Positions 44,401-53,479 of a stretch of DNA of 64,000 nt are shown here, piece after piece. The notes beneath the pieces were generated by a model. The model worked only from the letters and a program-made list of their open reading frames with translations, was not told where the DNA came from and searched no databases. Numbering within the stretch: the first letter of the stretch is position 1; the number at the start of each line of letters is the position of its first letter. Position numbers and translations under genes: made by a program. Source of the stretch: a virus. The DNA lies in the IMG/VR virus record IMGVR_UViG_3300027770_000050, positions 22,316 to 86,315 of that record. One strand, 5' to 3'.

Positions 44401-45874
44401 AGGAAAACTTACATACAGACCAGCTGATGAACAATTAAGTGTAACTTACATCACAGGTACAGCTTTTACTGCCACTAATCTTTATGGAACATTAATTGGC
44501 AATGTAACAGGTACAGCAACAACTTCAGAAAATGTAAACGTAAATACAACAACTAGAAGTATAGATCATTATCTGTTGTTTACAAATAGATCAAGTGGTT
44601 CTGGAGTTGCATTAACAACAAGCATAGTTGGTATGGGTTTAACTTACAATCCTGCCACAAATACTTTAGCAGCTCAATTTTTTACTGGGACAGCCACAAC
44701 ATCTAGTAATGTTGTTGTTAATACTACTACTATAAACCAGAATCATTTTCTGTTATTTTCAAATAGATCAAGTGGTTCTGGGATAGCGTTAACTGCAAGC
44801 ACTATTGGAATTGGATTTACTGTAAATCCAGCAGAAAATACATTATCAGCTGGATTATTTGCTGGAAATATTTCAGGTACTGGTGCTACTTTTGCAAGAG
44901 CTACATTTACTGATAACACTGAAGCAACTGATCAATTAACAGGTTCTGTAACATTTGCTGGTGGGATTGCTGTAAATAAAAAAGTATTTTCTCAAGCTAT
45001 TGAAACTAATGGAAATGCAATTATAAATGGTAATTTTCAAGCATTTGGTTCAATAATACAACTTGGAAATGCAGGATTAGCAGACACAATTGGATTTATT
45101 TGCAGAATTCAATCTATGATGATCCCTCAAGCTAATAACTCTTTTGATATTGGATTAAATGATGGCAGTTATGGTTGGAGAAATGCTGCATTTGCAGGGC
45201 ATGGAACATTTGCTAATTTATACGGATCTACTTCAGCTAATCTTACTGGTGTTGAATTTAGCGGAGGAGATGTATTAGTAAAAAGTGGTAAGTCAGTTAA
45301 ATTTTATGAAGCAAATAACACTTACAACACTTCTTTCAAAGCTAACTCAAGTTTAGCTGGAAATACTGATTACACTCTACCTGTCGGAAAACCTGGAACT
45401 GGAGCTTCAATCTTACAATCAGACACTGCTGGTTCTATGATATGGGTGAAAGCTGCAAGTAATAAAGCAACATATGTACTAAGCTTTGGTGCTGGTTTTA
45501 CTCCAACAACAGGTTTAGATAGTGTATCTATTGCTATTCCTTATGCTAATGATGGAAGTACACAATTAACATACACTATAAAGAGAGTAGAAGTTAGAAC
45601 TGAAACTGAACCTGGAGCATCAACATTAGCATTTTATTTTGAAAGACACACAACTGGAAATGCAACATGGACAGTTTCACCTATCACAATTAAGGGAGCA
45701 GCTAGTGCAAACTTTAGTGTAGCTCAAAACAATTATTCAAATTCATTTACAACAATAACTTCAAGTTCTGGAAATAATGGAGAAGTTCAATCAGGAAACT
45801 ATTTAAGAGTTAATTTTGCAACTGTTGGAGCTGCTGCAAATGTAAGCATATCTATAATGATCCAAGAAAATTAA
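41438..45874 (+). CDS. Mosaic repeat fibre protein with internal duplication, 1478 aa
   Basis: A fibre-like protein starting three bases after the S74 fibre gene. The N-terminus IDFPVNPSLNATYSKDGKTW plus WDGSRW is the same anchor as at 37529 and 47963. The body mixes [20 protein letters not shown] repeats with a second type (NNVHYLTFTLQ...GAALSTS...LTYRPADEQLSVT). A ~215-residue block (SFLKVTSTSGTALNIADRV through the TYILPPG and VTTGSQT lines) occurs twice, at about 42000-42640 and 43500-44130. The last ~150 residues (from about KATYVLSFGAGFTPTTG) form a unique, probably globular tip without an S74 or LEGPEHG domain. Its stop overlaps the convergent 184-aa gene by four bases. Confidence 0.85.
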   Translation: MPDIDFPVNPSLNATYSKDGKTWIWDGSRWRTNNILSYSGGGTGYASYNTGDLLVGTGNSLIKFPVGQNNFQYLRVDSANSASGVTWISLPLAGSGQSGLVSTLTQTFSGAKTFSSSIIGNLTGSATTSENVNVTTTTRSLTHYLTFTNQTSGSGLALTTSAIGIGFTVNPAQNTLAAGTFVGNLSGTAATTSFLKVTSTSGTALNIADRVTVYTVDNFEGLNINSNYSYALSVQDKANNNKFIVDVGNARTIFTGNSAAHEIRVYNNNESAYFGLKANSTGTQTYILPPGAPSTGSSILQSDNLGNMIWVPMATGGLTNAITSINSQTGPSITLQKGSSGTDFDIATTSNTVTFNLPDASASNRGLVTTGSQTFAGTKTFSSSISGNLSGTATTSQNVNTAAYTNNNVHYLTFTLQNNGAGAALSTSNTAGKLTYRPADEQLSVTFLTGTAFTATNLTGTLFGNVTGTSTTSQNVNTNVYTNNSVHYLIFTLQGSGSGAALSTSNSAGRLTYRPADEQLSVTNLTGTAFTATNFYGSLTGNVTGTATSSQNVNTNVFTNNSVHYLTFTLQGNGSGAALSTSNFAGKLTYRPTDEQLSVTFITGTAFTATNLYGTLFGNVTGTSTTSQNVNVTTTTRSATHYLTFTNATNGSGLALTTSSIGIGFTVNPAQNTLAAGTFVGDLSGTAVTTSFLKVISTSGTALNIADRVTVYTVDNFEGLNISSNYNFALSVQDKSNNNKFIVDVGNARTIFTGSSADHEIRVYNQNQSSYFGLKANATGSVTYILPPGKPSTGSSILQSDDSGNMIWVPMTTGGLANAVTSINSQTGPAITLQTGSSGTDFAISQSANTITFNLPDASASNRGLVTTGSQTIAGSKTFSSSILGNLSGTSTTSENVNVNTTTRSIDHYLIFTNSSSGSGVALTTSTVGSGLTYNPATNTLNALFFTGTATSSRNVHTAQYTNNNVHYLTFTLQGSGAGAALSTSGTAGKLTYRPADEQLSVTYITGTAFTATNLYGTLIGNVTGTATTSENVNVNTTTRSIDHYLLFTNRSSGSGVALTTSIVGMGLTYNPATNTLAAQFFTGTATTSSNVVVNTTTINQNHFLLFSNRSSGSGIALTASTIGIGFTVNPAENTLSAGLFAGNISGTGATFARATFTDNTEATDQLTGSVTFAGGIAVNKKVFSQAIETNGNAIINGNFQAFGSIIQLGNAGLADTIGFICRIQSMMIPQANNSFDIGLNDGSYGWRNAAFAGHGTFANLYGSTSANLTGVEFSGGDVLVKSGKSVKFYEANNTYNTSFKANSSLAGNTDYTLPVGKPGTGASILQSDTAGSMIWVKAASNKATYVLSFGAGFTPTTGLDSVSIAIPYANDGSTQLTYTIKRVEVRTETEPGASTLAFYFERHTTGNATWTVSPITIKGAASANFSVAQNNYSNSFTTITSSSGNNGEVQSGNYLRVNFATVGAAANVSISIMIQEN
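41997..44130 (+). repeat. Direct duplication of ~640 bases within the 1478-aa fibre gene
   Basis: Copies at about 41997-42640 and 43490-44130 encode nearly the same ~215 residues (NIADRVTVYTVDNFEGLNI, FIVDVGNARTIFTG, ILQSDxxGNMIWVPM, TSINSQTGPxITL). They differ mostly by synonymous or conservative changes. Between them lie three copies of the LTYRPADEQLSV repeat. The ends given are approximate. Confidence 0.8.
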
Positions 45875-46425
45875 TTCATTTTAGCTACATAAACAGCTCT
45901 TCTTCTTCCACTACCACCACCAGAAGTGTACTCTTGACTTATAGAATATGAGCAACCAATAAAATCACACTGAACAGTTCCCGATCCACCTGAAGCTTTA
46001 AACCTTGCAGAAATAGCAGACAAAGAAAAAACATCTGTAATAGTTAATCCCCAGTAAGTATTATCTCCAGTCCATGTTTGTGATTGTACTGCTCCACCAC
46101 CTGTCATAGTGTAAGTTTTTGTACTAACTAAAGAACCATCTTGATAAAGTTCCATAGTTCCAGTTCCGCCAACAATTACAGCAGTTTGAATTTCTATAGC
46201 TAAACTTGAAAGAGTTGCATTGCCAGTAGCATTTTCACCACCACCGGGAGGACCTACCAACCAGTTTTCATTAGGAGAAGAAGCAACAAGATATTGTGTT
46301 GCATACGCTGAAGAAGCATTTGTAGCGTCATCAGCTAAAATATTTCCTTCATTTGTCCAATTGTTTCCAACTCCAGTTTTTGAAGCAGCTCCAAAATTTG
46401 AACCAGACCTAGTATAAGTTGGCAT
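45871..46425 (-). CDS. Reverse-strand protein of unknown function in the fibre locus, 184 aa
   Basis: This is the only minus-strand gene among the fibres. It begins MPTYTRSGSNFGAASKTGVG and is Gly/Ser/Thr/Ala-rich and beta-looking (LAIEIQTAVIVGGTGTMELY; LTITDVFSLSAISARFKASG), ending in GGGSGRRRAVYVAKMN. The composition resembles small virion decoration or fibre-tip proteins, but no family is recognised. A TAGGAG site precedes the ATG. It is convergent with the 1478-aa gene (four-base overlap) and divergent from the two-domain LamG gene, so it must have its own promoter in the 72-base gap at 46426-46497, where no clear consensus boxes are seen. Confidence 0.75.
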   Translation of the reverse strand: MPTYTRSGSNFGAASKTGVGNNWTNEGNILADDATNASSAYATQYLVASSPNENWLVGPPGGGENATGNATLSSLAIEIQTAVIVGGTGTMELYQDGSLVSTKTYTMTGGGAVQSQTWTGDNTYWGLTITDVFSLSAISARFKASGGSGTVQCDFIGCSYSISQEYTSGGGSGRRRAVYVAKMN

Positions 46426-46497
46426 AAAAACTCCTATTTACAAGGTTATATGTACAAGATTTAAGTATAGAAAACTATTCCCAAAATCAAAAAAATA

Positions 46498-47895
46498 ATG
46501 AGTCACGTTGTAAATCCAAATATACCTTTAGATGGTTTAATTTATTATATAGATCCATCTAATAGAAGATGCTTTTCAGGTTCAGGTGTAAATATTAATA
46601 ATTTAGTCACTTCTGGATTTGGAGGTACTTTATTTAATGGAACTACTACAGACGCAGAACTTAGAAAATCATTTATTTTTGATGGTTCTAATGATTATAT
46701 TACAGTTCCGTTACCGTATCCACTTACTACTGGAAGTTCTTTATCAATTTCATTATGGGCAAAATGGTTATCTGTAGGAAGTGGATCTACAAGGATACAA
46801 ACATTAGTTGATAATTCATTTTACGACAATGCTACTTCATATGGATTTGTTTTACAAGATAGACCTGATTTAGGTGGTGTTTTAGAATGGGCAGCTTCTC
46901 CGGGTAGTGGTGTTACAAGAGTTAGAACATCTTATTCTTTTGGTGATAATAACTGGCATCATATTGTAGCAACTAATAATGGAACAACTTCTAAATTATA
47001 TGTTGATGGAGTTAGTAATGCTTCAACACAGCTTGCAAATGGAATTGGTAACACTCAATCAACACTTGCTTTTGGAAGAAGAAACAGTGATGCAAGTAGA
47101 TATTTAAACGGATACTTATCAAATATTAAAATTTACAATAGAGAATTGACTGAAATTGAAATTGCACAAGATTATTATGCTTTAAGATCTAAATTTTATC
47201 CATTTCCGAATTATTCAACAAATGGATTAGTTCTCTATTATGATTTATCACAAACTGAAAGTTATCCTGGAAGTGGATCTGATATTTATGATTTATCTGC
47301 ATATACCAATGATGGTTCTTTATTAAATAATCCTACATACGTTTCATCAGGAGGAGGATATTTATCTTTTGATGGAGCTGATGATTTTGTTGCTTTAGAT
47401 AAAACAACAAGTATAAAGTTTACTAGAGATATGTCAATGGAAGCTTGGTTTACTGTAAATGCTGCCAACGATTCATTTGTTTGTGTTCTAGGATCTCAAT
47501 ATGGAACAGGGAACAACAATTCATATGCAATTTGGTTATATGATTTTGTATTGCAATCAGGAGTTTTAGTCACTTCTGTAATGCAAAACTTGACATATCC
47601 AGGATCTATTTCTTATGACACTTGGTATCACATTATTCACACATATGATGGCTCAAATCAATATATGTATGTAAATGGATCTCTTGCAGCATCAGGAGTA
47701 ACATCAGGAAATATTCTTCACAATGACAATAATACAAAAGTGACAATAGGTGCAGATTATGAAGTTGGATATAACTCTGGATTAAACGGATTTATGAAAG
47801 GAAGAGTGGGTTTAGTGCGTCTTTACAACAGAGCATTGTCGCAAGCTGAAGTAACTCAAAATTTTAATGACAGCAGAGCAAGATTTGGTTTATAA
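46498..47895 (+). CDS. Two-domain LamG-like lectin-fold protein, 465 aa
   Basis: Two LamG units of the array type lie in one chain. The first (about 1-235) has IYYIDPSNRRCFSGSG, SFIFDGSNDYITVP, NWHHIVATNNGTTSKLYVDG and IKIYNRELTEIEIAQDYY. The second (about 236-465) has VLYYDLSQTESYPGSG, YLSFDGADDFVALD, DTWYHIIHTYDGSNQYMYVN and LVRLYNRALSQAEVTQNF, ending ARFGL. The junction has no stop codon, so this looks like two array genes fused into one. It lies 9 kb downstream of the array, with no visible Shine-Dalgarno sequence. A sugar-binding appendage role is likely from the fold; the ligand is unknown. Confidence 0.85.
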   Translation: MSHVVNPNIPLDGLIYYIDPSNRRCFSGSGVNINNLVTSGFGGTLFNGTTTDAELRKSFIFDGSNDYITVPLPYPLTTGSSLSISLWAKWLSVGSGSTRIQTLVDNSFYDNATSYGFVLQDRPDLGGVLEWAASPGSGVTRVRTSYSFGDNNWHHIVATNNGTTSKLYVDGVSNASTQLANGIGNTQSTLAFGRRNSDASRYLNGYLSNIKIYNRELTEIEIAQDYYALRSKFYPFPNYSTNGLVLYYDLSQTESYPGSGSDIYDLSAYTNDGSLLNNPTYVSSGGGYLSFDGADDFVALDKTTSIKFTRDMSMEAWFTVNAANDSFVCVLGSQYGTGNNNSYAIWLYDFVLQSGVLVTSVMQNLTYPGSISYDTWYHIIHTYDGSNQYMYVNGSLAASGVTSGNILHNDNNTKVTIGADYEVGYNSGLNGFMKGRVGLVRLYNRALSQAEVTQNFNDSRARFGL

Positions 47896-47962
47896 AAATC
47901 TTGCAATATTTTTGTCTCCTCGTAGAGAATATTTAAACGTATTGTATTTTTTGGAACAATAA

Positions 47963-48712
47963 ATGGCAGCACTTAATTTTCCCTCTTCACCATCCACAAA
48001 TGAGATTTACACAGCTAATGGTAAATCTTGGAGATGGGATGGCACTAGCTGGAAAACGTTTTTTACTTTAGGTGTTGATAGTGGTGGTACTGGTCTTACT
48101 GGAATTAGTGGGACCAATTCTTTTTTAGCTTCAAATAGTTCAGGTACAGGATTAAGCTATAGATCTCTTTTAGCTGGTTCTGGAATTACTATATCTCATA
48201 GTATTAATTCTGTCACTTTTGCAACTACGAGCAATGGAAATATAACTGGTTCAGGAACATCATCGTTTATTCCACTGTTTACTGGATCAGGTACTGCATT
48301 AACAAATTCTATCATGTCTCAAGCAGACAGTATTATTATAGTTAATGGAAGTATCAAAGCTCTTACAAAAAGTTTTAAAATTCCTCACCCTTTAGATCCA
48401 CAAAATAAATATCTCGAACATGGATCTTTGGAAGGACCAGAACACGGAATTTATCAAAGAGGAAGGGGAAAAGGATTTGGAGCTGTAGAAATTCAACTTC
48501 CAGATTATTTTCACGCTTTGTCTGAAGAAGATATTTCAGTAATAATCACATCTCGCATTCAAGCTGGATTATATGTGTCCGAAAGTAACTCATTTTCCTT
48601 TAAAGTCAAAAGGATAAAGACTAGCTTCTTACGTAAAGAATATATTGAATTTGATTATTTTGTGATTGGAGAAAGAAAAGATATTAAATTACAAGTTGAA
48701 CAAAACAAGTAA
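47963..48712 (+). CDS. Short fibre with anchor N-terminus and LEGPEHG C-terminal domain, 249 aa
   Basis: A minimal fibre. The N-terminus LNFPSSPSTNEIYTANGKSW plus WDGTSW is the shared anchor, a short beta linker follows (GGTGLTGISGTNSFLASNSS), then from about residue 135 a C-terminal domain KSFKIPHPLDPQNKYLEHGS-LEGPEHGIYQRG. The same domain ends the 1581-aa protein next to it and is common at the C-terminus of T4-like cyanophage structural proteins. It has the anchor and tip of a long fibre with almost no repeat shaft, so it could be a natural deletion form or a true short fibre. It ends 15 bases before the 1581-aa gene. Confidence 0.85.
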   Translation: MAALNFPSSPSTNEIYTANGKSWRWDGTSWKTFFTLGVDSGGTGLTGISGTNSFLASNSSGTGLSYRSLLAGSGITISHSINSVTFATTSNGNITGSGTSSFIPLFTGSGTALTNSIMSQADSIIIVNGSIKALTKSFKIPHPLDPQNKYLEHGSLEGPEHGIYQRGRGKGFGAVEIQLPDYFHALSEEDISVIITSRIQAGLYVSESNSFSFKVKRIKTSFLRKEYIEFDYFVIGERKDIKLQVEQNK

Positions 48713-48727
48713 TGATGGAGAATAATT

Positions 48728-51700
48728 ATGGCAGAAAATAACAATCCTCAAGATTTTGCAGAAAAGGTTTTGCAATCTCTTAAAAAACAATCCAGAGCAG
48801 TAGATTTATCTGATAACAACTTTGAGGAAACTGCTGTTCAGCAAGAAACTGTTGTTAAGCAAGAAACTGTTGTTAAGCAAGAAATTGTTCAACCTGTTTC
48901 CCAAGATTTTACTGCGTTGGGAAGTCAATTACAAGGTGGTTTGGGACCAGCAAGTGGTGGCAATAAAGATCTTGTTGTAGTCCCTGGTTACGGTGGAACT
49001 GCTGCAACATCTACATCACAAATAAACTTCTACTGGAATGCTCCTGCTGTACCTGACTCAACAGGTGTGGATACAAATGTAAGAGCAACTATTTTCAACT
49101 ACGCTACTTCTGTAACTAACCCTGTTCTTGTCATTGGTGGTTATAACGGTACTTCACAGTTCAAACCACACCCTACTTATGGTGGCGGAACAGGTGTTAC
49201 TGCTAAAATATTTATAGATCCATTCTTGGGTAGAATTGATGTTGATCAAATTGGTCTCAACTCTACTGGTGTTGGTATTTCAACTGATGCTGGTATTCTT
49301 ACTTATGATACCACACAGAGCAGACTTAGAGTAGGATTGAGTGGTATCGCTAAAACTGTTGCATTTACTGATGATATTCCAGTCACATCAGGATTTGCTA
49401 CAACTGCTAGAAATGTTGATTTAGTATCAGGTGCTAATAACGCTTCTCATTTCCTTACTTTCTCACTTACTTCAACTGGTTCAGGTGTTGCTCTTTCTTC
49501 TGACGCTGAACTTACATATAATCCATCAACTAATATCTTAACAGCAACAACTTTTTCAGGAGCTTTATCTGGTACTGCAACTACTGCTCAAAATGTAAAC
49601 CTTGCTGCTGGAGCAAATGCCGCAAATCACTCTGTTGTATTCTCACTCAACGCAACAGGTACAGGAGTTGGATTATCTAGTGACGCTGGATTACAATATA
49701 ATCCTGCTACAAATGTACTTACTGCAGACGTATTCTCTGGTAACTTTACTGGTACTGCTGCGACAGCTACAAACTTCTTTGGAACATTTGTAGGCAACTC
49801 TTCAACTGCGACTACTGCGTCTAATGTTAATGTCGTCGCAGCTACAACTGCAGCATCACACTTTATCACTTTCTCTCCAGCATCTTCAGGAAGTGGTTTA
49901 GCTACTTCTGCTGACGCTGATCTTACATATAACCCAGCAACAAACGTGTTGTCTGCTTCTGTTTTTACTGGTAACTTTACTGGAACAGCAGTCACCGCTA
50001 CAAACTTCTTTGGTACATTGACAGGTAATGTAACTGGAAATCTTACTGGAACAGCTACTACTTCACAAAATGTGAATACCACAGCAGCAACTACAGCTGG
50101 TGCTCACTTTGTATTATTTTCTCCAGTAAACGCTACTGCTTCTGGAGTAGCAGTATCATCTGATGCTCAATTGCAGTTCAATCCAGGAACTAATGTACTT
50201 ACAGCTGATGTATTTTCAGGTAACTTTTCAGGAGCCGCAGCAACAGCTACTAACTTCTATGGGACATTAACTGGTAATGTAACTGGAAATGTTACAGGAA
50301 CAGCTACTACCGCTCAAAATGTAAACACTACATCAGCTGCAACTGCTAGTGCTCACTTCTTATTGTTTAGCCCAGTCAATGCTACTGCTTCTGGAGTAGC
50401 TGTTTCATCAGATGGTACATTACAGTTCAATCCTGGCACAAATGTTCTTTCTACAGATGTATTCTCTGGTAACTTTACTGGCACTGCTGCTACAGCCACT
50501 AACTTCTATGGAACATTAGTAGGCAATGTTACAGGAACAGCCACTACTGCTCAAAACGTCAACTTAGCTGCTGGTGCAAACAATGCAAACCACGCTGTAG
50601 TTTTCTCATTAAACTCAACTGGATCAGGCGTTGCGTTATCTTCTGATGCTGCGTTACTCTACAATCCATCAACTGACACTTTATATTCAACAAACTTTAG
50701 CGGAGCATTCTCAGGTACAATTACTGGCATTGCAACATCATCTAGAAATATAGATTTACAAGAAGCTACTGCAAACTCTACACATTATGTAACTTTTTCT
50801 CCATTAATAGCATCTCCATCATCAAACGCTGGTGTTGCATTATCATCTGACTCAAGCTTAACATTTAACCCATCTACTAATGTATTCTCATTAAGTACTG
50901 GTAGTTTGATAGCTAATAGTGTAAGAGTGGGTACTAGTGCAAACACTGTTGATACATCATCAGGAAACTTAACTTTAGATTCTGCTGGCGGACAAGTAAA
51001 CATCAATGACAATGTTATAATCCAAGGTAATCTTACTGTTCAAGGCACTACACTTACAGTTGATTCAACAATTACTACCATAGTTGATCCTGTCATTGTT
51101 TTAGGTTCAGGTGTTGGCGGAACACACTCTACTGCAGACAATAATCAAGACAGAGGTGTTGAGTTTAGATATGCAAGTAGTGGTACTGCTATTACAGGCT
51201 TCTTTGGCTTCCAAGACTCTGATTTTAAATTTAGATTTATACCTAATGCTACATTATCTGGAACAAATGTTTACAGTGGAAATGTTGGTGTCATAGTTGC
51301 AACATTAGAAGGCAATGTGTCAGGAACAGCTGTAACTGCTACAAACTTCTATGGAGCACTTACAGGAAATGTAACTGGAAATCTTACAGGAACAGCTACT
51401 ACAGCACAAACTCTCAATACAGTTTCAGCAACAACTGCTGCATCTCACTTTGTATTGTTCTCTCCAGCAAACGGAGCTTCTGGTGTTGCTGTATCAAGTG
51501 ATGCTCAACTTACCTACAATCCTAATACTGATGTACTTTCTGCGACTACATTCTCAGGTGCATTAACAGGTACAGCAACTACAGCTCAAAACTTGAACTT
51601 AGCTGCTGGTGCTAATAACTCTAACCACTCAGTTGTATTCTCATTAAATGCTACTGGATCTGGTGTAGCATTATCCAGTGACGCTCAATTAACATATAAT

Positions 51701-53473
51701 CCTTCTACTGATTTATTGTCAGCAACAACATTTTCAGGAAATGTCACTGGAACTGCTGTTACTGCAACAAACTTCTACGGAACCCATGTTGGGAACGTAA
51801 CTGGAAATGTTACAGGCTCAGCGACTACAGCAACAAATATAAATACAACTGCTGCTACAACAGCAGGAGCTCACTATTTACTATTCAGTCCAGTTAATGC
51901 TACTGCTTCAGGAGTGGCTGTTTCCTCAGACTCAACATTACAGTTCAACCCAGGAACAAATGTATTAACTACTGATGTTTTCTCTGGAAACTTCACGGGT
52001 ACTGCTGCTACTGCTACTAACTTCTATGGAACATTAACCGGAAATGTTACTGGAAACTTGACAGGAACTGCTACAACTGCTCAAAATATCAATACAACTG
52101 CTGCTACTACAGCAGGAATTCATTATTTATTATTTTCCCCAGTAAACGCAACTGCTTCAGGAGTTGCAGTATCTAGTGATACTACTTTACAGTTTAATCC
52201 AGCAACAAATGTACTTACCACTGATGTATTCTCAGGTAACTTTACAGGTACAGCAGTCACAGCTACAAACTTCTACGGAACATTCCAAGGATCTTCAGCT
52301 ACAGCAGTCACATCGCAAAATATAAATGTCGTTGCAGCGACTACTGCAGCAACACACTTCATTACATTTGCTACAGCTTCTTCTGGTAGTGGATTAGCAG
52401 TTTCTGCAGATACTGATTTGACTTATAACCCAAGTACAAATGTTTTATCTGCTTCTGTTTTCTCTGGAAACTTTACAGGTACCGCTGCAACTGCAACAAA
52501 CTTCTACGGAACATTAACTGGAAATGTAACAGGTAACTTAACAGGAACAGCCACTACATCTCAAAATATAAATACAACTGCAGCAACTACTGCTGGAGTT
52601 CACTATTTATTGTTCTCACCAGTAAATGCTACTGCTTCTGGTGTCGCAGTATCGTCTGATTCAACATTGCAGTTCAATCCAGCAACTAATGTTCTTACTA
52701 CTGATGTATTCTCAGGAAATGTTTCTGGTACTGCAGTTACAGCTACAAACTTCTATGGTACTTTTAATGGAACATCAGCTACAGCAACTACTGCGCAAAA
52801 TGTAAACGTAGTAGCTGCTGCATCTGCTGGTGCTCACTTCTTGCTCCTTGCTTCTGCAGCAAGTGGTAGTGGATTAGCAGTATCTTCAGATGCACAGTTG
52901 TCATATGTTCCAACAACTGACACACTTTCAGTAAGTAATATATTTGGAAGTGGTGCTGGTCTTACATTATCGGCCTCAGCTGCTCTAACAAACAACTCTT
53001 ACTTGACTATCCAAACGGTATCTGGTGATGACGCTTCTACTAGCGATTTCTTCATTAGAGGTATTACTTCTGGTGCTTCATCTAAGTTCTCCGTTGACGC
53101 AAATGGTAACTTAAGAGCTACAACCAAGAGCTTTGATATAGATCACCCTACAAAACCTGGTAAAAGACTAGTATACGGTGTTCTTGAAGGCCCTGAACAT
53201 GGTGTTTATCATAGAGGAACAGTTGAGGGTAAGGGCAATCTATTAATAGAACTTCCTGATTACTGGAGCAAGCTCGTAAATGATGACTACACTGTAACTC
53301 TTACTACTTATGGTAACTATTCAGTTCACATCATCGAGAAGTCAATGAATTCCTTTATAATTGGATTAAATGGACTAATGTTTATTAATAAATTTAAAAA
53401 TATTAAAGTTGATTATTTAGTACATGGTTCTAGAATAGACGCTCCACTTATTATTGAACAAGACGATCACTAA
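48728..53473 (+). CDS. Long repeat fibre with LEGPEHG C-terminal domain, 1581 aa
   Basis: The N-terminus differs from the other fibres: a helical start (NPQDFAEKVLQSLKKQSRAV), then a short tandem VVKQETVVKQEIV, and a beta domain to about residue 210 (VVVPGYGGTAATSTSQINFY). From about residue 230 to 1400 it carries some 14 copies of a ~80-aa repeat ([55 protein letters not shown]) in several flavours, interrupted near residues 740-870 by a segment with LTVQGTTLTVDSTITTIVDP that recurs at 59870-60250. The last ~115 residues are the KSFDIDHPTKPGKRL-LEGPEHGVYHRG domain, as in the gene before. GGAG precedes the ATG, and a hairpin follows the stop. Confidence 0.88.
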   Translation: MAENNNPQDFAEKVLQSLKKQSRAVDLSDNNFEETAVQQETVVKQETVVKQEIVQPVSQDFTALGSQLQGGLGPASGGNKDLVVVPGYGGTAATSTSQINFYWNAPAVPDSTGVDTNVRATIFNYATSVTNPVLVIGGYNGTSQFKPHPTYGGGTGVTAKIFIDPFLGRIDVDQIGLNSTGVGISTDAGILTYDTTQSRLRVGLSGIAKTVAFTDDIPVTSGFATTARNVDLVSGANNASHFLTFSLTSTGSGVALSSDAELTYNPSTNILTATTFSGALSGTATTAQNVNLAAGANAANHSVVFSLNATGTGVGLSSDAGLQYNPATNVLTADVFSGNFTGTAATATNFFGTFVGNSSTATTASNVNVVAATTAASHFITFSPASSGSGLATSADADLTYNPATNVLSASVFTGNFTGTAVTATNFFGTLTGNVTGNLTGTATTSQNVNTTAATTAGAHFVLFSPVNATASGVAVSSDAQLQFNPGTNVLTADVFSGNFSGAAATATNFYGTLTGNVTGNVTGTATTAQNVNTTSAATASAHFLLFSPVNATASGVAVSSDGTLQFNPGTNVLSTDVFSGNFTGTAATATNFYGTLVGNVTGTATTAQNVNLAAGANNANHAVVFSLNSTGSGVALSSDAALLYNPSTDTLYSTNFSGAFSGTITGIATSSRNIDLQEATANSTHYVTFSPLIASPSSNAGVALSSDSSLTFNPSTNVFSLSTGSLIANSVRVGTSANTVDTSSGNLTLDSAGGQVNINDNVIIQGNLTVQGTTLTVDSTITTIVDPVIVLGSGVGGTHSTADNNQDRGVEFRYASSGTAITGFFGFQDSDFKFRFIPNATLSGTNVYSGNVGVIVATLEGNVSGTAVTATNFYGALTGNVTGNLTGTATTAQTLNTVSATTAASHFVLFSPANGASGVAVSSDAQLTYNPNTDVLSATTFSGALTGTATTAQNLNLAAGANNSNHSVVFSLNATGSGVALSSDAQLTYNPSTDLLSATTFSGNVTGTAVTATNFYGTHVGNVTGNVTGSATTATNINTTAATTAGAHYLLFSPVNATASGVAVSSDSTLQFNPGTNVLTTDVFSGNFTGTAATATNFYGTLTGNVTGNLTGTATTAQNINTTAATTAGIHYLLFSPVNATASGVAVSSDTTLQFNPATNVLTTDVFSGNFTGTAVTATNFYGTFQGSSATAVTSQNINVVAATTAATHFITFATASSGSGLAVSADTDLTYNPSTNVLSASVFSGNFTGTAATATNFYGTLTGNVTGNLTGTATTSQNINTTAATTAGVHYLLFSPVNATASGVAVSSDSTLQFNPATNVLTTDVFSGNVSGTAVTATNFYGTFNGTSATATTAQNVNVVAAASAGAHFLLLASAASGSGLAVSSDAQLSYVPTTDTLSVSNIFGSGAGLTLSASAALTNNSYLTIQTVSGDDASTSDFFIRGITSGASSKFSVDANGNLRATTKSFDIDHPTKPGKRLVYGVLEGPEHGVYHRGTVEGKGNLLIELPDYWSKLVNDDYTVTLTTYGNYSVHIIEKSMNSFIIGLNGLMFINKFKNIKVDYLVHGSRIDAPLIIEQDDH
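49420..52960 (+). repeat. About 14 tandem ~80-codon repeats in the 1581-aa fibre
   Basis: The repeat unit runs roughly FSGN-(F/L/V)[16 protein letters not shown](VTGN)TGTATT-(A/S)QN-N-(T/V)AATTA-H(Y/F)(L/I)[31 protein letters not shown]. Length varies mainly by an optional GNVTGN or GSSATA insertion. The DNA of the units is close enough for recombination between them. Confidence 0.88.
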
Positions 53474-53479
53474 AAATAA

